Assembly: GCA_963580285.1 (NCBI GenBank)
Contig: CAUZLF010000751.1
Coordinates: 52,436 to 116,435, forward strand
DNA length: 64,000 nt
Source of the DNA: Lucinisca nassula
Lineage: Eukaryota; Mollusca; Bivalvia; Lucinida; Lucinidae
Direction: 5' to 3'
The notes beneath the pieces were generated by a model, which was not told the DNA's origin, ran no database searches, and saw only the letters and a list, made by a program, of their open reading frames with translations. Position 1 is the stretch's first letter; each line of letters opens with the position of its first letter. The translations under genes and the position numbers were made by a program. Shown here one piece after another: positions 53,001-63,052 of this stretch.

Positions 53001-53871
53001 TGTCACAGATCTCTTTTAGGGTGGACGTAAACTGGTTGGCAATTTCGTCTATGTTTTGGTTGTCACTAATTTCTAATTTTTGTGAGCAGAGATTTTTAAA
53101 GAGATCCCAGTCGGCCTTGTTTAGGTTCCATTTTTGGGAAACGGCTGCTCCCGTGGTGTTGTATTTGGCATTATATTTGGACAAAATGGGGAGATGGTCA
53201 CTACCACAGGAATTGTCAAGGGTATACCATTCTGAGCGGGCTGAGAGGTTTGGGGTGGCTATGGTGATGTCAGGTGAAGATTCAGTTTCTGCCATGGTTG
53301 GTGCCCCATCATTAAGGATGGTAGCCCCGTATTCAAGTAATAACTCTGATAGTGCCTTCCCCCTTGGGTTCTGCTTTGGGCTCCATAGCGTGTCATGGGC
53401 GTTAAAGTCACCTACAAGTATGTAGCTTTGGTGCGGGATATGGTCGAAAAGTTTTCTTAGTCTATCTAGTTCTTTTGTAGCGTTTTTATTGCTGGGCGGG
53501 TCGTAACAGTTTATCAAGGCTACTTTACAGTTTTTCAGATGGATGGTGACAGCGCACGATTCAAAAGTGGGGTCATTGATATTTAAGTCTAGCTTTTCGA
53601 ATGGGATGTTATCTTTCATATAAATGGCTACGCCACCTCCTCCTTTTTCCTGTCTGTTGGAGATGGCGGCAAGTTTGAATGTCGGTATCGTAGGGGTTCT
53701 TTTATTATCTTTGAACCAGGTTTCTTGTAGGCATATAGCGTGGGGGGATATTGTTTTTTCATCTAGAAAGGCTCTAAGTTGATGTAAATTGACAGCGCTA
53801 CGGGAGTTCCACTGCAGAAAGTCAAGTCGGGAGGCTGGTGGAGGGGGTGGTTTTGCAGTGGAGTCCGCCAT
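50029..53871 (-). pseudogene. I/Nimb-like LINE ORF2: endonuclease, RT, RNase H (one stop)
   Basis: One frame of 1281 codons, broken only by TAA at 51142-51144 (codon 910). N-terminal APE-like endonuclease: LDFLQWNSRSA, ICLQETW, YILVGDFNAHDTLW, SCGSDHLPI. RT: QSYRPISLTS, VALDLEKAFDLMW, ENGCPQGSVLSPILF, SQFADDSAVW (FADD). After the stop the same frame carries a C..C-type linker and RNase H: LIYTDGSKD, TTELIAIHWA, VLTDSLSAIQ and GNEAADETA, which supply the D-E-D-D catalytic set. It ends near a CRKC.NYELETTQHILFEC zinc-like motif. RNase H plus a gag-like ORF1 places it in the I group; mollusc Nimb/Nimbus elements have this organisation. Start ATG 53871, 42 bases after the ORF1 stop. Confidence 0.9.
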
Positions 53872-53912
53872 TATATATCCTTATGGGGTCGGGTGGGTGG
53901 GGGTTGGAATGT

Positions 53913-55391
53913 CTATGGGCTTGGGGTCGGGTTTGTTGGGTTGGGTGTTGAGGTATCCATGGGAGTTGGGTTGTCTGCTCTTAGTGCTGCTATACGCCTG
54001 TTGGTGGCATTTGTATGGCAGTGCGTTTTTTGTCTAGCCGGGGTGTCTGTTATGTTTGTACTCAGGTGTGGGTTTATGTGGGTGTGGGTTCTGACGATAT
54101 TTCCCACTGCTTTCGCTTTGTCTTTTGGGGCTAGGGTCAATTTATCCAATTTCATCACCTCAACGAGGATGGTGATGAGTTGTTCTGTTGTAACATACGT
54201 TTGGTTATGGCTGGGTGTATGGCTAGGGTTAGGATTAGGGTTAGGTATGGGATAATTTGGTACTGATGGGCTGGCTATGGGCCGTGTCTGCATCTGGGTT
54301 ATAGTGGGAGGTGTTTGGGTGGGGTTATGAGTGGGGGCATAGTCTATTGGGTGTGCAACATGAACGACGGACTCCTGTATACGCCTAATGTTCCATTCCT
54401 CCCTGGTTATTCTGTTAAGGGTATCTACCTTCCTTTTGTATGTGAGGAAGATAGGGCACTGGGGGTGAGCTGCACCGTGTGGCCCCCCGCAGTTTGGGCA
54501 TTTCCTGTATCTATAGTTGACTTGGCATTGGTGATGGGAGTGCCACATGCTACAGTGGGGGCAGACTTTTATTTTGTTGGGGCACTTCCCCGCGGAATGA
54601 CCATGAGACTGGCAGGAGTTGCACCGTATGTACGGTACCCTGCACGGTTGGATTAAGTAGGTCCTATCAGCTGTTTTAATAATGCTGGGCGCGACCTTTT
54701 CTTGAAAGGTCACTTTCACTACCCTGGTTGGTTTTTTGTTTCTTGTGAGCACACGTTTTGTTTTTATTATGTTGTGCCCACTTGTGTTGAGTTTGACCTT
54801 CAGCTCTTGTAGGTCAGTGGCTATGGGGACATTTTCGATGACGCCTGTGCTTTTGAGAATGCCAGTGCCGGTATTGGAGTTTATTGGAGGGTCGGGTCTT
54901 TGGGTCTTTGGACCCCTTTTTCTGCCAACTGGGGGGCTGCTTGACAGCTGAGCTTTTGGCTCGAAGGACAGCCTGTGGTTGGCTGTGTAATGTTTTGCTT
55001 TATGGCTGGCCTGGCTTGTTATTTTGAAGGTGATCCCGGGGTTAGCTTCTGGTCCAAGGGTGTATTTGATATTGTCGTATTTAAGAAAGGCTGTGAAGTC
55101 CCTGATAGTTTCTTTCCTTTCTGACTTTGAGATGGGTCCCCCGACCTTTGTAATGGTGACGTAGGTGAGGGATGGGGATAGTGGTGGGGATCGGGGTGGG
55201 CTTGGGGAGGGTGTAGTGTTTGGGCTTCCATTGGATCCATGGCAGCTCATGTTGTTGACTGCCATATTGACTACATTCTGCAAGGAGCGATCAAAGGAAT
55301 CGTCCCCTTCATTGGGGTTGATGGGGGAGATGCCTACGTTGGCTCGTTTGGGCTGGTCGTCTGGGGAGAGGGGGGATCTGTCGACCTGTTT
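53913..55391 (-). pseudogene. I/Nimb-like LINE ORF1 (gag-like), C-terminal part
   Basis: 492 codons, open from the insertion edge (KQVDRSPLSPDDQPKRANVG). About residue 330-390 of the whole protein hold three zinc knuckles: CNSCQSHGHSAGKC (CX2CX4HX4C), CPHCSMWHSHHQC (CX2CX3HX4C) and CPNCGGPHGAAHPQC (CX2CX3HX6C), typical of ORF1 of I and Jockey elements that bind their RNA. The C-terminus is Pro/Thr/Asn-rich (PNPNPNPSHTPSHN). The N-terminal 205 codons lie at 58622-59236, beyond a 3.2-kb insertion; frame and codon phase match exactly. Full ORF1 would be 697 residues. Confidence 0.88.
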
Positions 55392-56267
55392 CCTCTTTTT
55401 AGCTCACCTGACCGAAGGTCATGGTGAGCTTTTGTGACCGTAAGATGTCCGGCGTCGTCGTGCGTCGTCCGTCGTCCGTCGTCCGTCGTGCGTAAACTTT
55501 TTCTTGTGAACAAACTAGAGGCCACAGTTTTGGTCCAATCATCATCAAACTTGCTCAGAATGATAATCATGACAATATCTCGGTCAAGTTCGAATATGGG
55601 TCATGTCGGGTGAAAAAGTAGGTCAGTAGGTCAAATCATAGAAAAACCTTGTGAACACTCTAGAGGGCACAGTTTTGGTCCAATCATCATCAAACTTGCT
55701 CAGAATGATCATTGTGACAATATTTTAGTGAAGTTTGAATATGGATCATGTCGGCTTAAAAAGTAGGTCAGCGGGTCAAATCATAGAAAAACCTTGTGAA
55801 CACCCTAGAGGCCACAATTTTGGTCCAATCATAATCAAACTTGCTCAGAATGATCATCATGACAATATCTTGGTCAAGTTCGAATATGGGTCATGTCCGG
55901 TCAAAAAGTAGGTCAGTAGGTCAAATCATAGAAAAACCTTGTGAACACTCTGAAGGCCACTGTTTTGGTCCAATTATCATGAAACTTGCTCAGAATGACC
56001 ATTGTGGCAATATTTCAGTCCAGTTCGAATATGGGTCATATCGGGTTAAAAAGTAGGTCAGCGGGTCAAATCATATAAAAACCTTGTGAACACCCTAGGG
56101 GCCACAATTTTGGTCCAATCTTAATCAAACTTGCTCAGAATGATCATCATGACAATATCTCGGTCAAGTTTGAATATGGGTCAAATGGTTCCGGTCCGTT
56201 GCACATCTAGGTCACAGGAGCCAAAAACAGATTTTTTTCACCAAAAACTTAAAAAATCTTCTTCTCT

Positions 56268-57727
56268 GAAACCACAAGGCCCAGGTCTTTGTTATTTGGT
56301 ATGAAGCTTCATCTAGTGGACCCCTACCAAGATTGTTCAAATTATAGTGCTGGGGCCAAAAATGCCCCCGCACGGGGGCCCTTTGGTTTTACATAGGCTT
56401 ATATAGGGAAAATCTTTAAAAATCTTCTTCTCTGAAACCACAAGGCCCAGGACTTTGATATTTGGTATGAAGCTTCATCTAGTGGACCCCTACCAAGATT
56501 GTTCAAATTTGAGTGCTGGGACGAAAAATGCCCCCGCCACGGGGCCCTTTGGTTTTACATTGGCTTATATAGGGAAAATCTTTAAAAATCTTCTTCTCTG
56601 AAACCACAAGGCCCAGGTCTTTGATATTTGGTATGAAGCTTCATCTAGTGGACCCCTACCAAGATTGTTCAAATTATAGTGCTGGGGCCAAAAATGCCCC
56701 CGCCCCAGGGCCCTTTGGTTTTACATAGGCTTATATAGGGAAAATCTTCAAAAATCTTCTACTCTGAAACCACAAGGCCCAGGACTTTGATATTTGGTAT
56801 GAAGCTTCATCTAGTGGACCCCTACCAAGATTGTTCAAATTATAGTGCTGGGACAAAAAATGCCCCCGCCACGGGGCCCTTTGGTTTTACATTGGCTTAT
56901 ATAGGGAAAATCTTTAAAAATCTTCTTCTCTGAAACCACAAGGCCCAGGTCTTTGATATTTGGTATGAAGCTTCATCTAGTTGACCCCTACCAAGATTGT
57001 TCAAATTACAGTGCTGGGGCCAAAAATGCCCCCGCCCCGGGGCCCTTTGGTTTTACATAGGCTTATATAGGGAAAATCTTAAAAAATCTTCTTCTCTGAA
57101 ACCACAAGGCCCAGGTCTTTGATATTTGGTATGAAGCTTCATCTAGTGGACCCCTACCAAGATTGTTCAAATTTTAGTGCTGGGACAAAAAATGCCCCCG
57201 CCACGGGGCCCTTTGGTTTTACATGGGCTTATATAGGGAAAATCTTTAAAAATTTTCTTTTCTGAAACCACAAGGCCCAGGACTTTGATATTTGGTATGA
57301 AGCTTCATCTAGTGGACCCCTACCAAGATTGTTCAAATTTTAGTGCTGGGACAAAAATGCCCCCGCCACGGGGCCCTTTGCTTTTACATTGGCTTATATA
57401 GGGAAAATTTTTAAAAATCTTCTTCTCTGAAACCACAAGGCCCAGGTCTTATATATTTGGTATGAAGCTTCATCTAGTGGACCCCTACCAAGATTGTTCA
57501 AATTATAGTGCTGGGGCCAAAAATGCCCCCGCCACGGGGCCCTTTGGTTTTACATAGGCTTATATAGGGAAAATCTTTAAAAATTTTCTTCTCTAAAACC
57601 ACAAGGCCCAGGACTTTGATATTTGGTATGAAGCTTCATCTAGTGGACCCCTACCAAGATTGTTCCAATTTTAGTGCTGGGGCCAAAAATGCCCCTGCCC
57701 CGGGGCCCTTTGGTTTTACATAGGCTT
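56268..57727. repeat. 166-bp satellite array inside K1, alternating subtypes
   Basis: GAAACCACAAGGCCCAG occurs at 56268, 56434, 56600, 56766, 56932, 57098, 57264, 57429 and 57595, a spacing of 166 with one 165. Subtype x has GTGCTGGGGCCAAAAATGCC; subtype y has GTGCTGGGACAAAAAATGCC. The order is x-y-x-y-x-y-y-x-x. Two or three more units follow the insertion at 58064-58400. Confidence 0.9.
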
Positions 57728-58029
57728 AGCCACGTAAAATCGATTTAAGCCCCCCAGTGGAAATCTTCCACTGACCGTTCCAAGGCGGCTCTTCTGTGGC
57801 GATTTATTTATGTTGTTGTTTGTTACTTACTGTGTGTATCACTTGTGTCTTTTAATTTTGGATGGCCATATGACCATTTTGTGGGAAAGTAAATGTCCAT
57901 ATGGCCTTCCTTTGTTTAGGTTTCCATTATGGTCTGGTCGCTTAATGTTTGTATTTCTTTCCCTTTGGTGTCTTTTATGGATGGAGTAAGTTAATTGTAT
58001 CAATTCCTGATCTTTGTTTTACTTCTACT
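57728..58029 (+). repeat. Repeat L/M copy inserted in the satellite
   Basis: GCCACGTAAAATCGATTTAA (M end), CCACTGACCGTTCCAAGGCG, CATTTTGTGGGAAAGTAAAT and GTATTTCTTTCCCTTTGGTG (L). It interrupts a satellite unit at ACATAGGCTTA / CTTATATAGG. Confidence 0.75.
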
Positions 58030-58621
58030 TATATAGGGAAAATCTTTAAAAATCTTCTTCTCTGAAACCACAAGGCCCAGGACTTTGATATTTGGTATGA
58101 AGCTTCGTCTAGTGGACCCCTACCAAGATTGTTCAAATTATAGTGCTGGGACAAAAAATCCCCCCCTGCCACGGGGCCCTTTGGTTTTACATAGGCTTAT
58201 ATAGGGAAAATCTTTAAAAATCTTCTTCTCTGAAACCACAAGGCCCAGAACTTTGATATTTGGTATGAAGCTTCATCTAGTGGACCCCTACCAAGATTGT
58301 TCAAACTATAGTGCTGGGGCAAAAAATGCCCCTGTCCCGGGGCCCTTTGATTTTACATAGGCTTATATAGGCAAAATCTTTAAAAATCTTCTTCTCTGAA
58401 ACCGCTAGGCCCAGGTCTTTGATATTTGATGTGTAGCTTCATCTAGTGGACCTTTGACAAGATTGTTCAAATTTTAGCCTTTGTTGATGTTTGGTATGAA
58501 GCTTCACCTTTAAGACCTCCCTCAACATTATGTACATTAAAGCCCTGGGGCCAATAATGGCCCTCTCTGGGGCCCACTTGTTACACTATGGATCAGGTGA
58601 GCGATCCAGGGCCATCATGGC

Positions 58622-59236
58622 CCTCTTGTTAAGAGTTAAAGGGGTAGCCGGGTTTTGAATTGAATTGGACTGTAGGCTGACTGTGGGGCTGGTTTTAGGG
58701 GTATAAAATTTGGGGGATTTGGCGGTGGTGTGGGTTATGCTAATCCCCCCCATTATGATAGGCCCAGCCGCCGTGACCCCGGTGGGTCTAGTGGCGGTTG
58801 CTTTTCTTCTTTGGGGCTTAGGAGTGCTGGAGCTCGTAGTTGGGCTTCCTGGACTGGCTGGGCTTTGGGTCTCTTGAGAGGGTGACTGCGCCATAGTCCC
58901 TATGGTCTGAGGGCTCTTGCCTTGTGGGTGGGACTGGTGGGATTCTGTCATGACAGGGGAGGTTAGACCGGAAGCGACCTCGGCATAGGTCCGCGGGCTT
59001 CTATCCTGGGAGGGGGAAAGTGACCCAGAGGTTTCGGATCCTGACAAGATTGGAGTCCCGGGACTTGAGATGCTGGTATTGGGAGTTTCCACCATGATGG
59101 TCAGGTCCCTTTCTCCCCGACCGTATGAGCTGTCCCTAGAGTTTGGGGAGCATGGAGATACAGGTAATGGGGTGTTGATCATGGTATTGATCATGTTCTC
59201 CAAGGTTTGGGATGAGTTGCTAATGTTCATACTCAT
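58622..59236 (-). pseudogene. I/Nimb-like LINE ORF1, N-terminal part
   Basis: 205 codons from the proposed start MSMNISNSSQTLENMINTMI (ATG at 59236) to ...PATPLTLNKR at the insertion edge. Ser/Pro/Thr-rich low-complexity (SPSQETQSPASPGSPTTSSS), as often seen at the N-terminus of gag-like ORF1 proteins. The upstream in-frame codons to 59323 are possible but less likely coding. Continues at 55391. Confidence 0.8.
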
Positions 59237-59535
59237 GTTTACCTTTAATAAAATAACTTCCAAAAATGTGATATAGGAGTATAAAAACAAACAGTGTATG
59301 ATAGTTGGTAAGAATAAGGGCACTAACCTCTACGTTATCTGTAATAAACAAATATAATTATCCAATATCCCAGTATTACAATGACACAATAGCACAATAG
59401 CACAATAGCACAAACACAAATGTTATCTGTAATAAACAAATATAAATATAATTATCCAGTATTGCAATGACACAATAGCACAAACACAATTAAGACACAA
59501 TTAAAACACAATTAAAATCCTCTGTAATCCGCCTG
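59237..59535 (-). mobile_element. 5'UTR of the I/Nimb-like LINE with duplicated block
   Basis: CTGTAATAAACAAATATAAT and ACAATGACACAATAGCAC occur twice, about 59338-59404 and 59424-59488, and CACAATAG is repeated in short tandem. Internal promoters of I elements lie at the very 5' end, which could not be fixed here. 59536-59719 has no recognised feature. Confidence 0.45.
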
Positions 59536-59721
59536 GAAAATCTGCAAGAGAAGATATTCACTCGTCAGTAGCTGAAAAGAGAGAACAAATTACAGAGAAT
59601 ATTGGTTCTGATTTGAAATTAGAGGGTGTCTGTTGGTCCGTGACCAGCTATTTTGGACTAACTAGTCATGATTAGCAATTTTTGGTTTCTTTAACTGAGA
59701 GTAGAACTAGTCCATAAGTGG

Positions 59722-59800
59722 GCCTGGGTAGCTCTCAGATCCGTGTCAGACTGTTGATTAGGAAGACGTGGGTTTGACACCTGCCAGAGTTGGTAATTTT
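59722..59800 (+). mobile_element. tRNA-like SINE head
   Basis: GGGTAGCTCTCAGATCCG resembles an A box and GTGGGTTTGACACCTGCC a B box, spaced about 35 bp. No matching acceptor arms, so a SINE remnant rather than a tRNA gene. Confidence 0.45.
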
Positions 59801-59821
59801 CATTGACAGACTATAATTACT

Positions 59822-61720
59822 AGGGCTGGCTAATCGGAGCTGAAAAGATAATCGATTATCAGTCCTGTCATTGCAATCGATAATCGATCAGTAATCGCTA
59901 AGGTTTTTGTCATAATTTTACCTGTCTGGCTTCAGGGTTCGCGCTAGGATTTTTTTTTCTTTCGCCATCACTTTTGCCAATTTAATTTTTTTTGAGCCAA
60001 AATCTTAAAACTTGAGCCAGTTGAAGAAACTTCTTCGCAAAATGCAGAACATGGATAAAAAGATCTGCTCTACAATTTTCTTTGGCACTTAAAGGGTTGA
60101 AGCTTAAATGCACAGACTGTCCTTCTGTGGCCTTTATGGACGTGTGTAATGGGCTGTAGGTGCGCCTAAAGACCCCAGGTTTTTTTATCAAACCAACACA
60201 GTCACGCGTCAAACCAGTCATCTATGCTGTCTTGCCGACAGATAGCTTAGCAAAATCCATAGACCAAAATCATTTAGATAGCTTGAGTTTTCCGACTTCC
60301 AGCGGCATTACCTTCTCTCCCTAAAATGCAACAAAACCTTGCTTAAATGCTTTTGTTTTTGCTCCAACAAGTACGCGTTGTTAGGTCATGGAGGCTGCCA
60401 TTTTGGTTGATCACATGATCACATTACCGTAAAAATTCGGCTATAAGACGAGGATTTTTCCCTCCAAAATGAGCCCCAAAAATGGCCCCGTCTTATAGCC
60501 GAGGTCATGGACTGCATGCTTTTTTCCGGCAATGTCCGGCGAAGACCAGACATACGGAAACAGCCGATCGGTGATTATTGAATTGATATAAAGCGCCGCC
60601 CAGAAACCACCGCTACCATTTAGCTGCACAGGATTGGTAAATGTCGTCATCCGACACCAGCACCCCAACACGTATTTAATGTCATTGTGTGTATCTATTT
60701 CATTAAAAAAAACGTCAGGAACAGGGTAGAAAATATTTTCTCGATAGCCAAACGGTTGTAAATAGAGGTGGATAGAAAACCAGCGCTTTGCACAGCTTCC
60801 GAATTATCCCCAGAAGCTCCGTGTCAATAACCAACAACAGCGTTTGACTTTTCAGGCTCAGCGTCTGCTATTTGGCGCCAAAACATAACCATACATGAGA
60901 TCATAGAAAAGTCCATTTTTATTACCGTTAGATGTAGCTAATTGTCTGAGGAGCGATTAAATCATTTTCACATTGATTGTGGATTAAATTTTATGATTGA
61001 CATAACTTGACCATATTTTCACACCTTATCGACACGCACAGCAGGGTGGCAATTAAAAGGGATTAACAATAGTGTCATACTTGAACCGTAATAAATACAC
61101 AAATGGTTTGCCTTTGAATTGACAGTGCAGCAATTATTGCGATTTACTTACTGGTATAGTTTTACCAGATTGAAGGACTGACAGTTATAGACGATTTTTT
61201 TTTTGCACTTGTCCGACCGGGCGTCATAAGGTCAAAGTGCAGTTGCCCTGTCAGCCGGGAAATGGATTTGTCAGTCCTGTCGTCTATTAAATAGGTGGAA
61301 GAAAAGGTGTAAAATACGCGTTTCAGTAAACGGCTTAAGTCGGCAATAACCGGGATCGGACTTCTTTTTCTTTTTTATAGTTTTTTTTTTCGCCACTAGT
61401 TTTCGCCAAATGACACAGATTTGCGCCAGATTTATTTTCTTTTCGCATTTGGCGACTTTGGCGACCGCTAGTGCGAACCCTGCTGGCTTTCTTGAGCATG
61501 ATTCTTACCATATGTTCCACTTTACCATATGTATATTTGAACAGACAGGCCTGAGCAAACATTGTAGACCCAGATGAGACGCCGCAATATGTGGTGTCTC
61601 ATCAGGGTCTGCACTGTTTGTCACTCATCCAGCTATTTTAGGCATAACTTTGGGTAGTAAATTGTACCTATCAAGTAATCGATTAAAAGCAAATCAGATA
61701 TGATAATCATTGATACTGTA
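59822..61720. mobile_element. Outer element with AATCGATT termini
   Basis: TAGGGCTGGCTAATCGG...GATAATCGATTATC at left and AAGTAATCGATTAAAAGC...GATAATCATTGATAC at right suggest opposite ends of one element that encloses element P. Ends are not exact. Non-coding. Confidence 0.4.
59933..61482. mobile_element. hAT-like non-autonomous element P
   Basis: CAGGGTTCGCGCTAGG at left and CCGCTAGTGCGAACCCTG at right are inverted. CTGGCTT flanks both sides (59926-59932, 61483-61489), probably a decayed 8-bp duplication. Subterminal TTTCGCCA / TTGGCGA-type motifs lie at both ends. At 60430-60505 an inner inverted repeat CGGCTATAAGACGAG / CGTCTTATAGCCGAG marks a further MITE. No transposase; ORFs at 59982-60221 and 60441-60671 lack domains. 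Confidence 0.65.
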
Positions 61721-61977
61721 AGACCAACAATTTACCTCCCCAAAGGACAATTTTGAAGATCTCCATTCTAATGCACATAATTCATTTTTCTTTTTTAAAT
61801 TAGTATACTATTTGCAAAAAACAACAAGCACGTGAGCTGTGTAAAAGGTACTCTATTTGTTAAAAGCATTAAGCTGATGCAGGTGGGAAACCCCTAAAGG
61901 GGTACCTTGGCAAACAGTGCAGGCCCAGATCAGACGCCGCAGATCTGGAGCTGTATGATATTTTTTTTTTCTTACAG
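61483..61977. other. BANP intron end with short repeat pieces
   Basis: CCCAGATGAGACGCCGCA / GGTGTCTCATCAGGGTCTGC form a hairpin at about 61567-61610, and CCCAGATCAGACGCCGCAG recurs at 61925. A T10 tract, CTTACAG, closes the intron at 61977. Confidence 0.5.
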
Positions 61978-62051
61978 ACAATGGTGAGCCTGCATTAAAG
62001 CGAAGTAAAATTGATGTTGATTTTGCCATAGATTCTGGAGCATCCATAAAA
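61978..62051 (+). CDS. BANP: BANP/SMAR1 orthologue, second coding exon
   Basis: 74 bp between TTTTTTTTTTCTTACAG and the consensus donor GTAAGT. With the single base from the previous exon it reads DNGEPALKRSKIDVDFAID then SGASIK. EPALKR followed by a short acidic segment and SIK is the pattern of vertebrate BANP. Enters in phase 1 and leaves in phase 0. Confidence 0.85.
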
Positions 62052-62529
62052 GTAAGTATTTTTAGTTGAAATATAGATAGTATGAATCTTACACGGGTGT
62101 AAGGGATGGATAGAAAATTCAGAGCATAACAGTTACTGTTTGGTACCACAGAGTTTGCTCTTCTAATTCCCATTTTGGTTGGGTATAGAGAAAACCCAGG
62201 TTTATAAGGGTGGAAGAATTTTCACTGTCAATTGACCAAAAACTACTATTAATTTAATTAAAGCTTTCGAGGCTGACTCGGGTTACATATGAGACGCCAA
62301 CTTCAGCAACGGGTGTTTTTTCCCAGGCTCTCTCACCCATCTCTGATTAACGGTCAGCTAAATGTAACTGAAATAATCTGGATAGGACCGTAAAACCAAA
62401 AAATAAAAAAAGGATTAATGCACAAAAGCCAATATCCATTTGACTATGTTTGATTTGTAGGAAATCCTACTTATGCGCAGGCTCATCAGGGCCTTTGCCC
62501 TTTTCTAATAAGCCGGTTAATATTTACAG
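62052..62529 (+). other. BANP second intron
   Basis: 478 bp from GTAAGTATTT to TATTTACAG. No transposon recognised with confidence; ORFs are incidental. Confidence 0.7.
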
Positions 62530-62696
62530 CAAATCTTGTTCAACATCAACAAGGCTATTTGTATGAGACTTGATGGAATGGAGAACTTTCTGACCAGCCT
62601 GGGGGCCCGAACAAGAGCAATAGAAGTGAAGCTGGACCAGTTGATACAGACCAGTAAACAGCAGACCCAGATCAACCAGACTAACATGAAGAAAGG
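62530..62696 (+). CDS. BANP: BANP/SMAR1 orthologue, third coding exon (coiled coil)
   Basis: 167 bp, acceptor TATTTACAG, donor GTAAGA at 62697. Reads QILFNINKAICMRLDGMENF, then LTSLGARTRAIEVKLDQLIQ and TSKQQTQINQTNMKKG. The ICMRLD..E..L.SL...... VKLD pattern matches the ICLRLD coiled-coil segment of vertebrate BANP. Leaves in phase 2; the remaining exons, including the BEN domain, are outside the window. Confidence 0.85.
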
Positions 62697-62710
62697 GTAA
62701 GACATCTTAT

Positions 62711-62905
62711 GATATGAGCAAGGGCACAGCATTACATGTATGCCCAGGGAAGAAATAGATTAGCCTGTGCATCCATATTGTCTAACCAGAGACTTCTCTT
62801 TCTGCATAAAGGAGCATTGGGCCCTTAACTATTTTTAGAGCGCACAACAAAGACTCTGATCAGACTGTGCGGATGTCATGGTTTTGTCATGCGCTGGCTC
62901 ATATC
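62711..62905. mobile_element. Foldback element Q, partial copy in BANP intron 3
   Basis: GGGCACAGCATTACATGTAT, GACTTCTCTTTCTGCATAAA, GGAGCATTGGGCCCTTAACT and GTTTTGTCATGCGCTGGCTC match the right half of 861-1271. Begins 15 bases after the exon donor. Confidence 0.7.
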
Positions 62906-62924
62906 TTCCTAGAGAAGCTGCCTT

Positions 62925-63050
62925 GTTTAGTCAGTAAGCTGCTTCCCTGAAAAACTAGGGGTCATGGGTTCAATTTCGACCTTTCCAGACTTTTGGAAGA
63001 GTCTTTAACAGAGATCTCTCTCAACATAACCATAGTTGTTGATAGGACAA
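62925..63050 (+). mobile_element. SINE D-like remnant
   Basis: GTCATGGGTTCAATTTCGAC (B-box-like), CTTTCCAGACTTTTGGAAGA, GTCTTTAACAGAGATC and CATAACCATAGTTGTTG follow the order of SINE D (compare GGTTCAAT.., AGACTTTCGG, GTCTTTAAACCGAGGTC, TGACCTTAGCTG). Confidence 0.45.
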
Positions 63051-63052
63051 TC

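Larger units (their letters stand above)
55402..58621. mobile_element. Array-bearing element K1 inserted in LINE ORF1
   Basis: Left end GCTCACCTGACCGAAGGTCA with hairpin GCTCACC/GGTGAGC, then (GTCGTCCGTCGTCCG). Next come five 145-bp units (AGAAAAACCTTGTGAACAC at 55640, 55785, 55930, 56075 and related start), then at least eleven 166-bp units, then GGATCAGGTGAGCGATCC and GGCCATCATGGC. Imperfect duplications CCTCTTTTTA (55392-55401) and CCTCTTGTTA (58622-58631) flank it. No transposase. The architecture resembles the tandem-array-carrying non-autonomous elements known from bivalves (pearl/CvA-type or Helitron-related); class not proven. Confidence 0.85.

Noticed and set aside
53021..53425. Plus-strand ORFs opposite LINE ORF2 and ORF1 (50531-55437)
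   Set aside because: Antisense shadows of strongly coding minus-strand frames; no domains of their own.
55505..58400. CRISPR-like regular repeats
   Set aside because: Units of 145 and 166 bp are contiguous satellites without spacers, in a eukaryotic intron.
58232..59323. ORF1 N-terminal segment as a separate Ser/Pro-rich host gene
   Set aside because: Its frame and phase continue exactly at 55391 once the inserted element and one target copy are set aside.
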